Program-made: the position numbers and the translations under genes | Shown: positions 6,571 to 14,821 of the stretch, in pieces | Numbering within the stretch: the stretch's first letter is position 1 | Layout: every line of letters starts with the position of its first letter | DNA from: Candidatus Fermentibacterota bacterium | Lineage (GTDB): Bacteria > Fermentibacterota > Fermentibacteria > Fermentibacterales > Fermentibacteraceae | Length of the DNA: 21,820 nt | Direction: 5' to 3' | Assembly: GCA_012523605.1 (NCBI GenBank) | Contig: JAAYTY010000108.1 | Span: 1 to 21,820, forward strand | The notes under the pieces: model-generated | The model's database searches: none | Told to the model about the DNA's origin: nothing | Seen by the model: the letters and a program-made list of their open reading frames with translations, nothing else

Positions 6571-7770
6571 ATGGACAAGCCCCTCCACGCACAAGACCGC
6601 CCCAGGACGGGATTCTTCCATCACCTCCCCACCGGAGGAGCCGTGCGTGCAGCCTCGAGTCATCTTGCGGGGCTGTCGCCCACTCTCGATTTCAGGCTCC
6701 ACGTGCCGCAGGGAGCCGCCCGCTTCTTCCCCGATCCCGGCCTGGAGGCCAGGCAGTGGCCCTTCCCGGAAGGCGTGCGCCTCGGCGGCGCCTCCAGGCT
6801 CGCCGCCCCGATAATGCTCTGGAGGAAGCTCCGTGCGTTCGAGAGGCTCTGCAGGCGTATCGCCGAGGCCATGTCGGACGAGGGATGCGAGAGGGCGCTG
6901 GTGCATCCTTCCATGATAGTCGCTGCTCCTCCGCTTATAGGCTTTCTCGGCATCCCCTCGGTGTACTACTGCCACGAGTTTCCCAGACACTTCTACGAGA
7001 AGGGCGTCACGAAGACCCCGAACCGGCTTTCCGAGCTCGTGGTGAGGCATGTCCTGTCTCGCGAGAAGAGGCTCGACCGGGGCGGATTCCTGGCCGCTTC
7101 GGAGGTGGTGACGAACTCTTCCTACATGGCCCCGAGGCTCGAGAAGGCTTATGGCCGAAGGCCCGCCATCGTCAGACCCGCTGTGGACGCCTCGGTTTTC
7201 ACTCCCCGCTACGGCGGGGGTTCAGGGTATGCGCTCTCGGTGGGCGCCCTCCATCCCCTCAAGGGTCACGATCTGACGGTCCGGGCCATTTCCCTTATCC
7301 CGCGGCCCTCGAGGCCCCCGCTCGTCATCGTCGGAGACAGAGGGAGCCGGGGATACGCGGACACGATCGAGCGCATGGCGGTCCGGCTCGGCGTGGACCT
7401 TGCCATACGCGTCTCGGTTCCATTCGAGGAGCTCCAGCGCCTGTACTCGTCGGCATCGGTGGTCGTATGTACGCAGAAGAACGAGCCGTACGGCTTCGTA
7501 CCGCTCGAGGCCATGGCTTCAGGCAGGCCTGTGGTGGCGGTGGCCGAGGGAGGGTTCGTCGAGAACGTCGCCGACGGCGAGACCGGTGTCCTTGTGCCGA
7601 GGGACGCGGGGGCTCTCGCAGCGGCGGTGTCCTCCCTCCTGTCCGACCACACCCGCTGTGATGCCCTGGGAAGGGCCGGGCGGGCATTCGTCGAAAGGGA
7701 AAGGAATCCAGCAACCGAAGCTGAGCAGATGCTGGATATCATACTTAGAGTCCGAACCGCCGGTGGCTGA
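6571..7770 (+). CDS. GT4-family glycosyltransferase (tandem paralogue 1)
   Basis: A 399-aa GT-B-fold glycosyltransferase. The N-terminal acceptor domain carries FFHHLPTGGAVRA (about 15-27), equivalent to the Gly-rich first loop of GT4 enzymes. The donor domain has LSVGALHPLKGHD (222-234) and the E-x7-E motif EPYGFVPLE (Glu305, Glu313), followed by AMASGRPVVAVAEGG. It is clearly paralogous to the next gene: both share HxLPxGG, YYCxExPRH, SVGALxPxKGHD and the EPYGxVPLE block. ATG 6571 is chosen because upstream in-frame codons overlap the divergent gene and its promoter; no SD is seen. It ends 8 nt inside the next gene. Expected role: adding one sugar to the lipid-linked glycan; the sugar is unknown. 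Confidence 0.87.
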   Translation: MDKPLHAQDRPRTGFFHHLPTGGAVRAASSHLAGLSPTLDFRLHVPQGAARFFPDPGLEARQWPFPEGVRLGGASRLAAPIMLWRKLRAFERLCRRIAEAMSDEGCERALVHPSMIVAAPPLIGFLGIPSVYYCHEFPRHFYEKGVTKTPNRLSELVVRHVLSREKRLDRGGFLAASEVVTNSSYMAPRLEKAYGRRPAIVRPAVDASVFTPRYGGGSGYALSVGALHPLKGHDLTVRAISLIPRPSRPPLVIVGDRGSRGYADTIERMAVRLGVDLAIRVSVPFEELQRLYSSASVVVCTQKNEPYGFVPLEAMASGRPVVAVAEGGFVENVADGETGVLVPRDAGALAAAVSSLLSDHTRCDALGRAGRAFVERERNPATEAEQMLDIILRVRTAGG

Positions 7771-8926
7771 GATCGAAGCCCTCCACCTCTTCCACAACCT
7801 GCCCTCCGGCGGGGGCATACGGGCTCTTTCGGGCATGCTCTCGCGGATCTCACCGGAGAGGCCCGTGCGGGCCTGGTCACCGTCGGGCTCCTATCCGCTC
7901 CAGGGCGTGAACGGGGTCACGGAGGAGTCGCTTCCCTTCCCGGAGGGCGCTCGGCTGAGGGGAATCCGCAGGCTGGCCGGCCCGCTGGGACCGATGGTTA
8001 GGCTGAAGAGGCTCGAACTGCTCTGCAGGCGGGCCGCGGAACTCATGGACGATGCCGGATGCGGCCCGGCGCTGATCTGCAATTCGATGTACGTGGCGGC
8101 TCCTCCGATTCTCCGCTTCCTCCGAAGGAGGTCCGCCTACTACTGCTTCGAGTATCCGAGACACATCTTCGAGCCCCGACTGGTGAAGAGGACACGGGGG
8201 AGGCTGTCCGAGGCCATCCTCGCACCTCTCGCCCGGATGGAACGCGAGATGGACCGCAGTTCGGCGCTTGCTGCCGGCCTCGTGATCGCCCTTTCGGAAT
8301 ACATGGCGGGCAGGATAGCCGACATCTACGGCATAAAGGCCCGTGTGGTCCGCCCGGGTGTGGACAGCTACTTTTTCACACCCTCGAACCGGCCTGGAGG
8401 GGGAGGCTTCGCTCTAAGCGTAGGAGCCCTGTGGCCGTTCAAGGGGCACGATTTCGCCATCAGGGCGGCGGCTGGCGCAGGCCTTCGCAGCATCGTCGTC
8501 ACGGCGGACAGGGAGTTTCCGGGGTACTGCGCAGTTCTGGAGAAGACGGCCGCAGACTCGGGCATCGGCCTCACCGTTTTCTCAGGGCTCTCCGATCTAG
8601 AGCTGAGAGAGCTCTACCGCGCATGTTCTGTGGTGATCTGCGGACAGCACATGGAACCCTACGGCATGGTTCCGCTTGAGGCCATGGCCTGCGGCCGGCC
8701 GGTTGTCGCCGTCGCCGAGGGGGGATTCGTAGAGAACATCGAGCACGGCGTCACGGGCTTCCTCACGCCGAGGGAGCCGGATGCGGCCGCGGAAATCGTC
8801 GCGAAGGCGGTCGAGGCCGGAAGGTGGTCCGGCGTCGGCGGGGCGGCAAGGGAGTTCGTCGAGAGGGAGAGGTCGCTGGAGGCAGGAGCCGCGGGCCTGC
8901 TATCTGCTCTCGGCAGCCTTGCCTGA
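7763..8926 (+). CDS. GT4-family glycosyltransferase (tandem paralogue 2)
   Basis: A 387-aa protein collinear with the preceding GT along its whole length: LFHNLPSGGGIRA at 9-21, YYCFEYPRH at 126-134, LSVGALWPFKGHD at 218-230, and EPYGMVPLE with Glu298 and Glu306. The start is a GTG at 7763 that overlaps the previous stop by 8 nt; the frame is open further upstream, but only as a shadow of paralogue 1. A weak SD suggests translational coupling. The two enzymes probably arose by local duplication and add successive or alternative sugars. The 3' end overlaps the convergent GT2 gene by 27 nt, leaving no room for a terminator between them. Confidence 0.87.
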   Translation: MAEIEALHLFHNLPSGGGIRALSGMLSRISPERPVRAWSPSGSYPLQGVNGVTEESLPFPEGARLRGIRRLAGPLGPMVRLKRLELLCRRAAELMDDAGCGPALICNSMYVAAPPILRFLRRRSAYYCFEYPRHIFEPRLVKRTRGRLSEAILAPLARMEREMDRSSALAAGLVIALSEYMAGRIADIYGIKARVVRPGVDSYFFTPSNRPGGGGFALSVGALWPFKGHDFAIRAAAGAGLRSIVVTADREFPGYCAVLEKTAADSGIGLTVFSGLSDLELRELYRACSVVICGQHMEPYGMVPLEAMACGRPVVAVAEGGFVENIEHGVTGFLTPREPDAAAEIVAKAVEAGRWSGVGGAAREFVERERSLEAGAAGLLSALGSLA

Positions 8927-9865
8927 CTCCTGCCCGACGCTCCCTCCGGGCGCTACCCTGAGAGGCCTGGCGGCCCTGAACCTGGCGCCCAGTCTCCGCG
9001 TGAACCCGTCGAACACGGCCTTCCACATGGAGGGCACAAGGGCCGACTTGCGCTTGAGCGGATATACCAGGGTCTTGGATCCGACCATGCCGGCGAGGTA
9101 TGCGTAGAAGGACAGCCTGTGGCACAGGGGCAGGATCTCGTTCCCCAGCACGATGCGGTTCCTGAGGCTGTAGTAGATCGCGAAGGGCGACAGCACCCCC
9201 CCGGCGCTCACCGACACATGGTGATAGACGCCTGTGTCCGGTATCAGCCAGATGTCGTAGCCCTCCCGCATAACTCTGATGCCCAGGTCGGAGTCCTCGA
9301 AGTACATGAAGAACTCGTCCCGGTAGCCTCCCAGCTTCCTGTAGAGCTCGGTCCTTATCATCGTCGCGCAGCCTGTCGCGAAGGCAGTCTTCACAGGGCT
9401 CTCCGGCAGGCTCTTCCTGTCGGGCCAGAATCGCTGGTTGTAGATCATCCTGGTGGGCTTGAAAACCGCACCCGCGCTCCATACCTTGTCGGGCTTCGAC
9501 GCGAAGAACACAGCGGGCGTGGCGATGCCCGCCCGCGGCTCCCTTTCGAGGAATTCCGTCAGCCTCGCCACCGTACCGGGTTCGACCGTGGCGTCGTTGT
9601 TCAGAATGAACGTGTAGGGAGCCTCCCCGGGCTCCATCAGTTCGAAAGCCCTGTTGTTGCCCGTTGCGAAGCCCGTGTTCTCGGCAAGCTTGCGGAACCT
9701 TAGCCCCGGGTAGTCGTTCAGCCAGGCGGGTGGCTCGGCGGCGCTGTCGTTGTCGATAAGCAGGGGCAGGATCTCAACGCCGCCCCCGGACCTGTAGAGA
9801 GAGTCCAGGCACATGTGCGTGAGTTCCCACTGGTCGTGATTCAGGAGAAGAACGGCGACTCGCAA
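8900..9865 (-). CDS. GT2-family glycosyltransferase, rhamnosyltransferase-like
   Basis: A 321-aa inverting, GT-A-fold enzyme. Visible motifs: VAVLLLNHDQWELTHMCLDSL at the N-terminus, LIDNDS (37-41), ENTGFATGNNRAFE (62-75), the divalent-metal/nucleotide motif LNNDA (88-92), ATGCATMIR (163-171) and the catalytic-base segment FMYFEDSDLGIR (186-197). This pattern is typical of the WbbL/rhamnosyltransferase-like branch of GT2; the sugar is not proven. The start is TTG at 9865, with GGAGGT 5 nt upstream. The frame is open to a GTG at 9913, which lacks an SD and gives an atypical N-terminus. The gene stands alone on the minus strand between two plus-strand glycan transcription units, and its tail overlaps the preceding GT by 27 nt. 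Confidence 0.9.
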   Translation of the reverse strand: MRVAVLLLNHDQWELTHMCLDSLYRSGGGVEILPLLIDNDSAAEPPAWLNDYPGLRFRKLAENTGFATGNNRAFELMEPGEAPYTFILNNDATVEPGTVARLTEFLEREPRAGIATPAVFFASKPDKVWSAGAVFKPTRMIYNQRFWPDRKSLPESPVKTAFATGCATMIRTELYRKLGGYRDEFFMYFEDSDLGIRVMREGYDIWLIPDTGVYHHVSVSAGGVLSPFAIYYSLRNRIVLGNEILPLCHRLSFYAYLAGMVGSKTLVYPLKRKSALVPSMWKAVFDGFTRRLGARFRAARPLRVAPGGSVGQESGKAAESR

Positions 9866-9870
9866 GCTCG

Positions 9871-9876
9871 ACCTCC
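9871..9876 (-). promoter_or_regulatory. Shine-Dalgarno site deciding a TTG start
   Basis: GGAGGT on the minus strand, 5 nt before TTG 9865. It supports the shorter GT2 protein over the GTG at 9913. Confidence 0.8.
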
Positions 9877-9993
9877 GGCCGCGAACATACCCGCCCGCCG
9901 CTTTCGATGCCACCAGGAAGGCCCGGTACTGTGCATGGCGAGCCCCGCATGCTTATTTTCATCTTTCATAGGCTTCTAGAGAAAGGTGTCCAA

Positions 9994-11112
9994 TTGGAAA
10001 GGGTTCTGATCACCGGCGGCGCCGGATTCATAGGTTCCCACCTGGCCGATCTCATGATCTCGAGGGGCTACGCGGTAAGGGCTTTCGACAGCCTCGAGCC
10101 TCAGGTGCACGGGCCGTCCGGGCGCAGGCCGGCCTATCTGCACGATGCGGTGGAACTCGTCGTGGGCGACGTGAGGGACGCCGGCGCCGTGGACCGGGCG
10201 CTGGAGGGCTGTTCCATGCTGGTCCATTTCGCTGCGGCGGTCGGCGTCGGACAGTCCATGTACGAGATGCAGAGATACACATCGGTCAACGCTCTCGGCG
10301 CAGCATGCGTTCTCGAGCAGGCGGCCGGCAGGGCTTCGTCCATCCGGCGCATGCTGGTCGCCAGTTCCATGTCCATCTATGGAGAGGGGCTGTACGACTG
10401 CCCGTCGTGCGGCAGGGTCGCCCCGCGCCTCCGTGCCGCTGAGAGGCTTTCCGAAAGGCGCTGGGAGGTGCCATGTCCGAACTGCGGAGGCGAGTGCTCC
10501 CCGGTGCCTACTCCGGAGACCAAGCCGCTCTACCCCACCTCGATCTACGCCGTGAACAAGAGGGACCACGAGGAGATGTTCCTCGCGGTGGGCGAGGCAT
10601 ACGGAATACCCACGGTGGCGATGAGGTTCTTCAACGTCTACGGCACGCGCCAGGCCCTGTCCAACCCCTACACCGGCGTCGGTGCGATCTTCGCCTCGAG
10701 GTTGCTCAACGGAAAACCCCCAGTGATCTTCGAGGACGGACGCCAGAGCCGGGACTTCATCCATGTCAGCGACATCGCGCGGGCCTGCCTCCTCGCGCTC
10801 GAATCCGACGTCTCGGGCGAGGTCTTCAACGTGGGCACCGGAAGGCCGACCTCGGTGCTGGACATGGCGTGCGGTCTCGCACGCAAGCTCGGCCGTTCCG
10901 AGGAATTCGAGATACGCAACCAGTACCGGGCAGGCGACATCCGGCATTGCTACGCCGATTCCGGCAAGGCGGAGGCAATGCTGGGCTTCAAGGCTTCAAT
11001 CGCCTTCGAAGACGGCCTGGACGAGCTCGTCGAATGGGTCCGAACCTGCACGGCGGCGGACCTCGTCGATACCGCAACCAGGGAGCTTGCCGACCGCGGG
11101 CTCACCCGCTGA
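9994..11112 (+). CDS. NAD-dependent sugar epimerase/dehydratase with Cys4 insert
   Basis: A 372-aa extended short-chain dehydrogenase that would interconvert an NDP-sugar in the cytoplasm (4-epimerase or related). The Rossmann motif GGAGFIGSHL (8-17) binds NAD. The catalytic Ser/Thr region VASSMSIYGEG (122-132) and the YxxxK pair Tyr185/Lys189 in SIYAVNK are present. The C-terminal substrate half has NPYTGVGAIF and GRQSRDFIHVSD. Between the catalytic Ser and Tyr lies an insert with CPSC (136-139) and CPNC (161-164) plus Cys168, a likely zinc ribbon; similar inserts occur in the WbiB-like dTDP-rhamnose 4-epimerase group. The TTG start at 9994 is preceded by AAAGGTG about 5 nt away; an ATG at 9907 would overlap the promoter region. 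It heads an eight-gene operon; the following gene starts at the very next base. Confidence 0.9.
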   Translation: MERVLITGGAGFIGSHLADLMISRGYAVRAFDSLEPQVHGPSGRRPAYLHDAVELVVGDVRDAGAVDRALEGCSMLVHFAAAVGVGQSMYEMQRYTSVNALGAACVLEQAAGRASSIRRMLVASSMSIYGEGLYDCPSCGRVAPRLRAAERLSERRWEVPCPNCGGECSPVPTPETKPLYPTSIYAVNKRDHEEMFLAVGEAYGIPTVAMRFFNVYGTRQALSNPYTGVGAIFASRLLNGKPPVIFEDGRQSRDFIHVSDIARACLLALESDVSGEVFNVGTGRPTSVLDMACGLARKLGRSEEFEIRNQYRAGDIRHCYADSGKAEAMLGFKASIAFEDGLDELVEWVRTCTAADLVDTATRELADRGLTR

Positions 11113-12213
11113 ATGAAGCTGTTCCTCGACGCCAGGGCTCTCCAGCCTGTGCTGGACGGCATCGGGCGCTACTCCGCGGCCGTTGCGGCGGGTCTCTGCA
11201 GGGTCAGGCCCGCCTGGGAGATGAGCATGCTCGTCTCTCCGGGGAGTTCGTCGAACGTGCATGCCGCTTCGTCCCGGCTGGCGGTCTCGGAGAGCGGGGT
11301 TCCCCGGTTCAGGCCCGGAGAGCGGCGCGCTCTCACCGCAGCGGTCCGGGCGGCGGAGCCTGACGTGGTGCACAACTTCTCGATGGCGGGACCGTCGTGG
11401 CCCGGGATTCCCGGGAGCTTCACGGTGCATGATCTGATGGTCCTCGAACTCCCAGGCTACTTCGGTCCGGGGCGGCTGAGGAACGCGCTTTCCCGCCGAT
11501 GGTTCGGCATGCTGATATCCCGGGCGATCTCCGGTGCGGCGGCAGTCGTCACTGTCTCGTACTGGGTGGGAGACAGGATCAGGGCGCGCTTCCCGGCCGC
11601 CGCGGACAAGGTCCGGGTCGTTCATTCGGCGCAGGACCTGTTCGATCCCGCGAGGCACACCCCGCGCGGGCGTGACGGTTTCCTCCTCTATGTGGGGAAC
11701 GCGCGCGCGTACAAGAACCTCGGCCGGCTCCTGGCCGCATACCGCCTCGCTTCATCCAGGTCATCCATCCCGGATCTCGTCATGGTCGTGAGGCGGGACA
11801 GGGCGTTCGATTCGATGGAGCGCGAGATAGACCGGCTGGGCCTGCGCGGCAGGATACGCATCCAGTCCGCGGTGACGGAGGAGAGGCTGAAGGAGCTCTA
11901 CTCGACCTGCCTGGCGTTTGCATCTCCCTCGATATGCGAGGGCTTCGGCCTTCCTGTGCTGGAGGCCATGGTAGCCGGCTGCCCCGTCCTGGCCAGCCGT
12001 GGCACTGCGCTCGAGGAAGTGGCGGGCGATGGAGCCCTGCTGGTGGATCCGTACAGCGTCGAGGCCATCGCATCCGGGCTCGAGGAGATCTGCGGAAGCC
12101 CGGTTCTCAGGGCTTCCCTGGCCGAGAAGGCCCTGGCCAGGGCCTCTGGCTTCCACTGGGATGTGACAGCGGAAGCGGTAGCACGCGTTCTCGAAGGGAT
12201 CGCCGAGGGATGA
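11113..12213 (+). CDS. GT4-family glycosyltransferase
   Basis: A 366-aa GT-B glycosyltransferase. N-terminal MKLFLDARALQPVLDGIGRY is the GT4 opening strand and Gly-rich loop. VHDLMVLELPGYF (105-117), a YVGNARAYKNL donor-site motif (193-203) and the E-x7-E motif EGFGLPVLE (Glu276, Glu284) follow. Its closest relative in the window by motif is the minus-strand GT4 at 5364-6473 (both have VTxHDL/VHDL and EGFGLPVLEAM). The ATG directly abuts the epimerase stop (TGA then ATG), so re-initiation is likely, and the gene ends in an ATGA overlap with the radical SAM gene. Sugar specificity is unknown. Confidence 0.9.
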   Translation: MKLFLDARALQPVLDGIGRYSAAVAAGLCRVRPAWEMSMLVSPGSSSNVHAASSRLAVSESGVPRFRPGERRALTAAVRAAEPDVVHNFSMAGPSWPGIPGSFTVHDLMVLELPGYFGPGRLRNALSRRWFGMLISRAISGAAAVVTVSYWVGDRIRARFPAAADKVRVVHSAQDLFDPARHTPRGRDGFLLYVGNARAYKNLGRLLAAYRLASSRSSIPDLVMVVRRDRAFDSMEREIDRLGLRGRIRIQSAVTEERLKELYSTCLAFASPSICEGFGLPVLEAMVAGCPVLASRGTALEEVAGDGALLVDPYSVEAIASGLEEICGSPVLRASLAEKALARASGFHWDVTAEAVARVLEGIAEG

Positions 12214-13685
12214 GGGCCGCGGTTGTCAATCCGCCCTTCCTGAACGGCAGATTCTCTAGAACCTCGCGTTCGCCGGCCATCAACAAGAGCGGAACGCTCT
12301 ACTGGCCCTTCTGGCTGGCGCACGGCACGGGGGCTCTCGAGGCGGCGGGGCACGAGGTGCTCTTCCTCGACTGCCCCGCGACGGGAATGGACGACGATGC
12401 TCTCGTCGAGAAAGTTCGTGGGTTCCGTCCCGGTCTCGTCGTGGTCGACACGTCCACTCCCTCCATCTACAGCGACCTGCGCGTCGCTTCCATTCTGAAG
12501 AAGGCCGTACCGGGATCGATAGTCCTGCTCACCGGCACCCATGCCAGCGCCCTGCCCGAGCTCTGCCTGGGTCTCGCCCCGACGCTCGACGGAGTGGCGG
12601 CAGGCGAGTACGATCAGACGCTCGCAGAAGCAGCCTCGGCCATCGAGGGCGGCGTCTCCCTCGAGAGCGTGGCGGGGCTGGTCCTGCTGCGCGACCGTCT
12701 CGCGGTGAAGACGCCGGAGAGGCCGCCGATAGGCGACCTCGACTCCCTGCCGTTCCTGGCGGACGTGTACAAACGGCATCTCGTGCCCGAGAACTACTTC
12801 TTCGCGGCGGCCAGATATCCCAGCGTCATGACCATAACGAGCAGGGGCTGCCCCTTCAGATGCTCCTTCTGCGTCTGGCCCCAGGTGATGCACAAAGGTC
12901 TCTACAGAACCCGGTCGGCGCGCCATGTGGCCGAGGAGTTCGCCCTTTTCGCGGAGTACTTCCCCTCGGTGCAGGAGATCGTAGTCGAAGACGACACCTT
13001 CTCCGCCGACAGCAGAAGGGTGGAGGAGATCTCGCGCGAGCTGATAAAGTCAGGAAACCGCCTTCCCTGGACCGCCAACACGAGAGCGAATCTTTCGCTC
13101 GAGGCCATGCGGCTCATGAAGGCCGCGGGGTGCCGTCTCATCATCGTGGGATACGAGTCGGGCTCCCAGGAGATACTCGACGGCGTGACGAAGGGCACGA
13201 CCGTGGAGCAGAACCTCGAATTCGCCTCCCGTGCGCGGAAGGCCGGCCTGCTGGTCCACGGCTGCTTCATGGCCGGGAATCCAGGCGAGACCGAGGAGAC
13301 TCTGGCGGCGACCCTCAAGGCGGCTGTCAGGCTCAGACCCGATACCGCCCAGTTCTTCCCCATCATGGCCTATCCCGGCACGAAGCTCTACGCGCAGTTC
13401 GAGAAGGAAGGCCTGATCACAACCGGAGACTTCAGGCGGTGGGTGACCCCCGAAGGGCTTCACAACTGCGTCGTGAATCTGCCCGGCCTCCCGGCATCGA
13501 GGCTGGTGAGCTGGTGCGACGAGGCTCGAAGGAGGTTCTACCTGAGGCCCTCCTACCTCGCCTACAAGGCGGTCCAGTGCCTTGCACGGCCGAAGACCGA
13601 GGGCCGGAGGACTCTGCGCGCATTCAGCACATTCAGGAGGCACCTGTTCTCCAGGCGTTCCTCCGCAGGCGGAGGCGCGGAGTGA
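12210..13685 (+). CDS. Radical SAM protein with N-terminal cobalamin-binding-like domain
   Basis: A 491-aa class B-type radical SAM enzyme. The N-terminal 1-170 are Rossmann-like (VVNPPF; VVVDTSTPS; LLTGTHASALPE) as in B12-binding domains, though the classic DxHxxG cobalamin motif is not seen. The radical SAM core starts at SRGCPFRCSFC, with the CxxxCxxC 4Fe-4S ligands Cys214, Cys218 and Cys221, and continues with EIVVEDDTFS, a GYESGSQEIL strand and FMAGNPGETEE. The C-terminus is basic with aromatic residues (RRRFYLRPSYLAYK), as in HpnJ/BchE-like family members that act on lipids or methylate substrates. It starts in an ATGA overlap and ends in a GTGA overlap, so it belongs to the glycan operon. 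It may modify a sugar or the lipid carrier; the substrate is unknown. Confidence 0.88.
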   Translation: MRAAVVNPPFLNGRFSRTSRSPAINKSGTLYWPFWLAHGTGALEAAGHEVLFLDCPATGMDDDALVEKVRGFRPGLVVVDTSTPSIYSDLRVASILKKAVPGSIVLLTGTHASALPELCLGLAPTLDGVAAGEYDQTLAEAASAIEGGVSLESVAGLVLLRDRLAVKTPERPPIGDLDSLPFLADVYKRHLVPENYFFAAARYPSVMTITSRGCPFRCSFCVWPQVMHKGLYRTRSARHVAEEFALFAEYFPSVQEIVVEDDTFSADSRRVEEISRELIKSGNRLPWTANTRANLSLEAMRLMKAAGCRLIIVGYESGSQEILDGVTKGTTVEQNLEFASRARKAGLLVHGCFMAGNPGETEETLAATLKAAVRLRPDTAQFFPIMAYPGTKLYAQFEKEGLITTGDFRRWVTPEGLHNCVVNLPGLPASRLVSWCDEARRRFYLRPSYLAYKAVQCLARPKTEGRRTLRAFSTFRRHLFSRRSSAGGGAE

Positions 13686-14821
13686 GGATCGTCCTCGAAG
13701 CGGTCTTCTGGGTGTGCGCCGGCCTCCTGTTCGTGCATTACGTCGGATACCCCGCAGTCCTAGCCGTTCTGCCCGCGCGCAGACGCAGACAGGAGGAGCC
13801 CGCCCCCGGCGGATGGCCCGTCGTGAGCGTGCTGATCGCGGCAAGGAACGAGGAGAAGGTGATAGGGGCCAGGCTCGACAACATCCGCTCCCAGAACTAC
13901 CCCGGCACGATCGAGATCCTCGTGGGTTCGGACGCATCCACCGATGCCACCGACGCGATCGTGGCCGCCCGAGCGGGCGAGGGCGTGACTCTCGTCCGGA
14001 GCGAGACCAGGTCCGGCAAGCCGCGCATCATCCAGATGCTCGCGCGCCGGGCCCGCGGACAGGTGTTCGTGTTCACCGATGCCGATACGGTGTTCGTCCC
14101 TGACACCGTGAGGGAGCTCGTCGCCCCGCTAGGCGACCCTTCCGTGGGGTGCGTGGACGGCTCGAGGCGCAACAGCCTCTCGACGGAGACCTGCGAAAGC
14201 GCCTACTGGAAGTACGAGAAGTGGATCAAGGGGCTCTGCAGCAGGCTCGGAGCGGTCCTCGGGGCCACGGGTGCCGTGTTCTCGCTGAGGCGCGAAGCGT
14301 TCATGCCGCTTTCCGAAGACAGGGCCGATGATTTCGAACTCGCGGTCATGGCGCGCATCGCTGTGTACGACTGCATTTTCGCGCCGGGGGCTGTCGCCAT
14401 GGAACCCGCACCGGACGACAAGGCGCAGTACCGCAGGCTCGTGCGCATCGTCAGCTGGATGTCCACGAGCTGCATGAAGCTCGCCTGGAAGGCGGTTTCG
14501 GCTGGCAGGCCCCTCATCGCGCTTCAGCTCTTCGTTCACAAGGTTCTCCGCTGGAAGACGGGATTCATGGTGCTCGCCGCGACCGCTGCGGCCGGCCTTC
14601 TCTGGCATCCATGGCCCTACGCTGCTGCGTTCTCCCTGCTGATGCTCTTTCATCTCGCAGCAGCGGCGGGAGCCGCGTCCCATGGAGGCCTTCCCGGCAA
14701 GATGTTGTTCCCCTATTATTTCTGGCTAATGAACTCGGCCTCGATGGCAGGCCTCCTGCGCGCCCTGGGCAGGCGGCCGGTGGAGACCTGGGAGAGGAAG
14801 AAGGCCGCCGGCAGCCCATGA
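13682..14821 (+). CDS. Membrane-associated GT2-family glycosyltransferase
   Basis: A 379-aa protein. An N-terminal membrane helix (about 4-30) is followed by a GT-A domain: VSVLIAARNEEKVI (48-61), EILVGSDASTDAT (78-90), the DxD metal motif TDAD (132-135), ATGAVFSLRREAF (195-207) and DDFELAVMARIAVYD (216-230), then QYRRLVRIVSW (249-259), a degenerate QxxRW. Two or three further hydrophobic segments (about 285-350) anchor it. The form is that of processive or lipid-linked GT2 enzymes of the cellulose/hyaluronan synthase-like and poly-GlcNAc group. The GTG start at 13682 overlaps the preceding stop as GTGA and has GGAGG 6 nt upstream. It may extend the glycan at the membrane; the Trp of QxxRW is replaced by Leu, so processivity is uncertain. 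Confidence 0.88.
   Translation: MRIVLEAVFWVCAGLLFVHYVGYPAVLAVLPARRRRQEEPAPGGWPVVSVLIAARNEEKVIGARLDNIRSQNYPGTIEILVGSDASTDATDAIVAARAGEGVTLVRSETRSGKPRIIQMLARRARGQVFVFTDADTVFVPDTVRELVAPLGDPSVGCVDGSRRNSLSTETCESAYWKYEKWIKGLCSRLGAVLGATGAVFSLRREAFMPLSEDRADDFELAVMARIAVYDCIFAPGAVAMEPAPDDKAQYRRLVRIVSWMSTSCMKLAWKAVSAGRPLIALQLFVHKVLRWKTGFMVLAATAAAGLLWHPWPYAAAFSLLMLFHLAAAAGAASHGGLPGKMLFPYYFWLMNSASMAGLLRALGRRPVETWERKKAAGSP

Noticed and set aside
9866..9993. Sigma70 promoter for the epimerase operon
   Set aside because: TATTTT and TTTCATAGG boxes are present, but no -35 at proper spacing convinced me; a promoter must exist nearby but I cannot place it.
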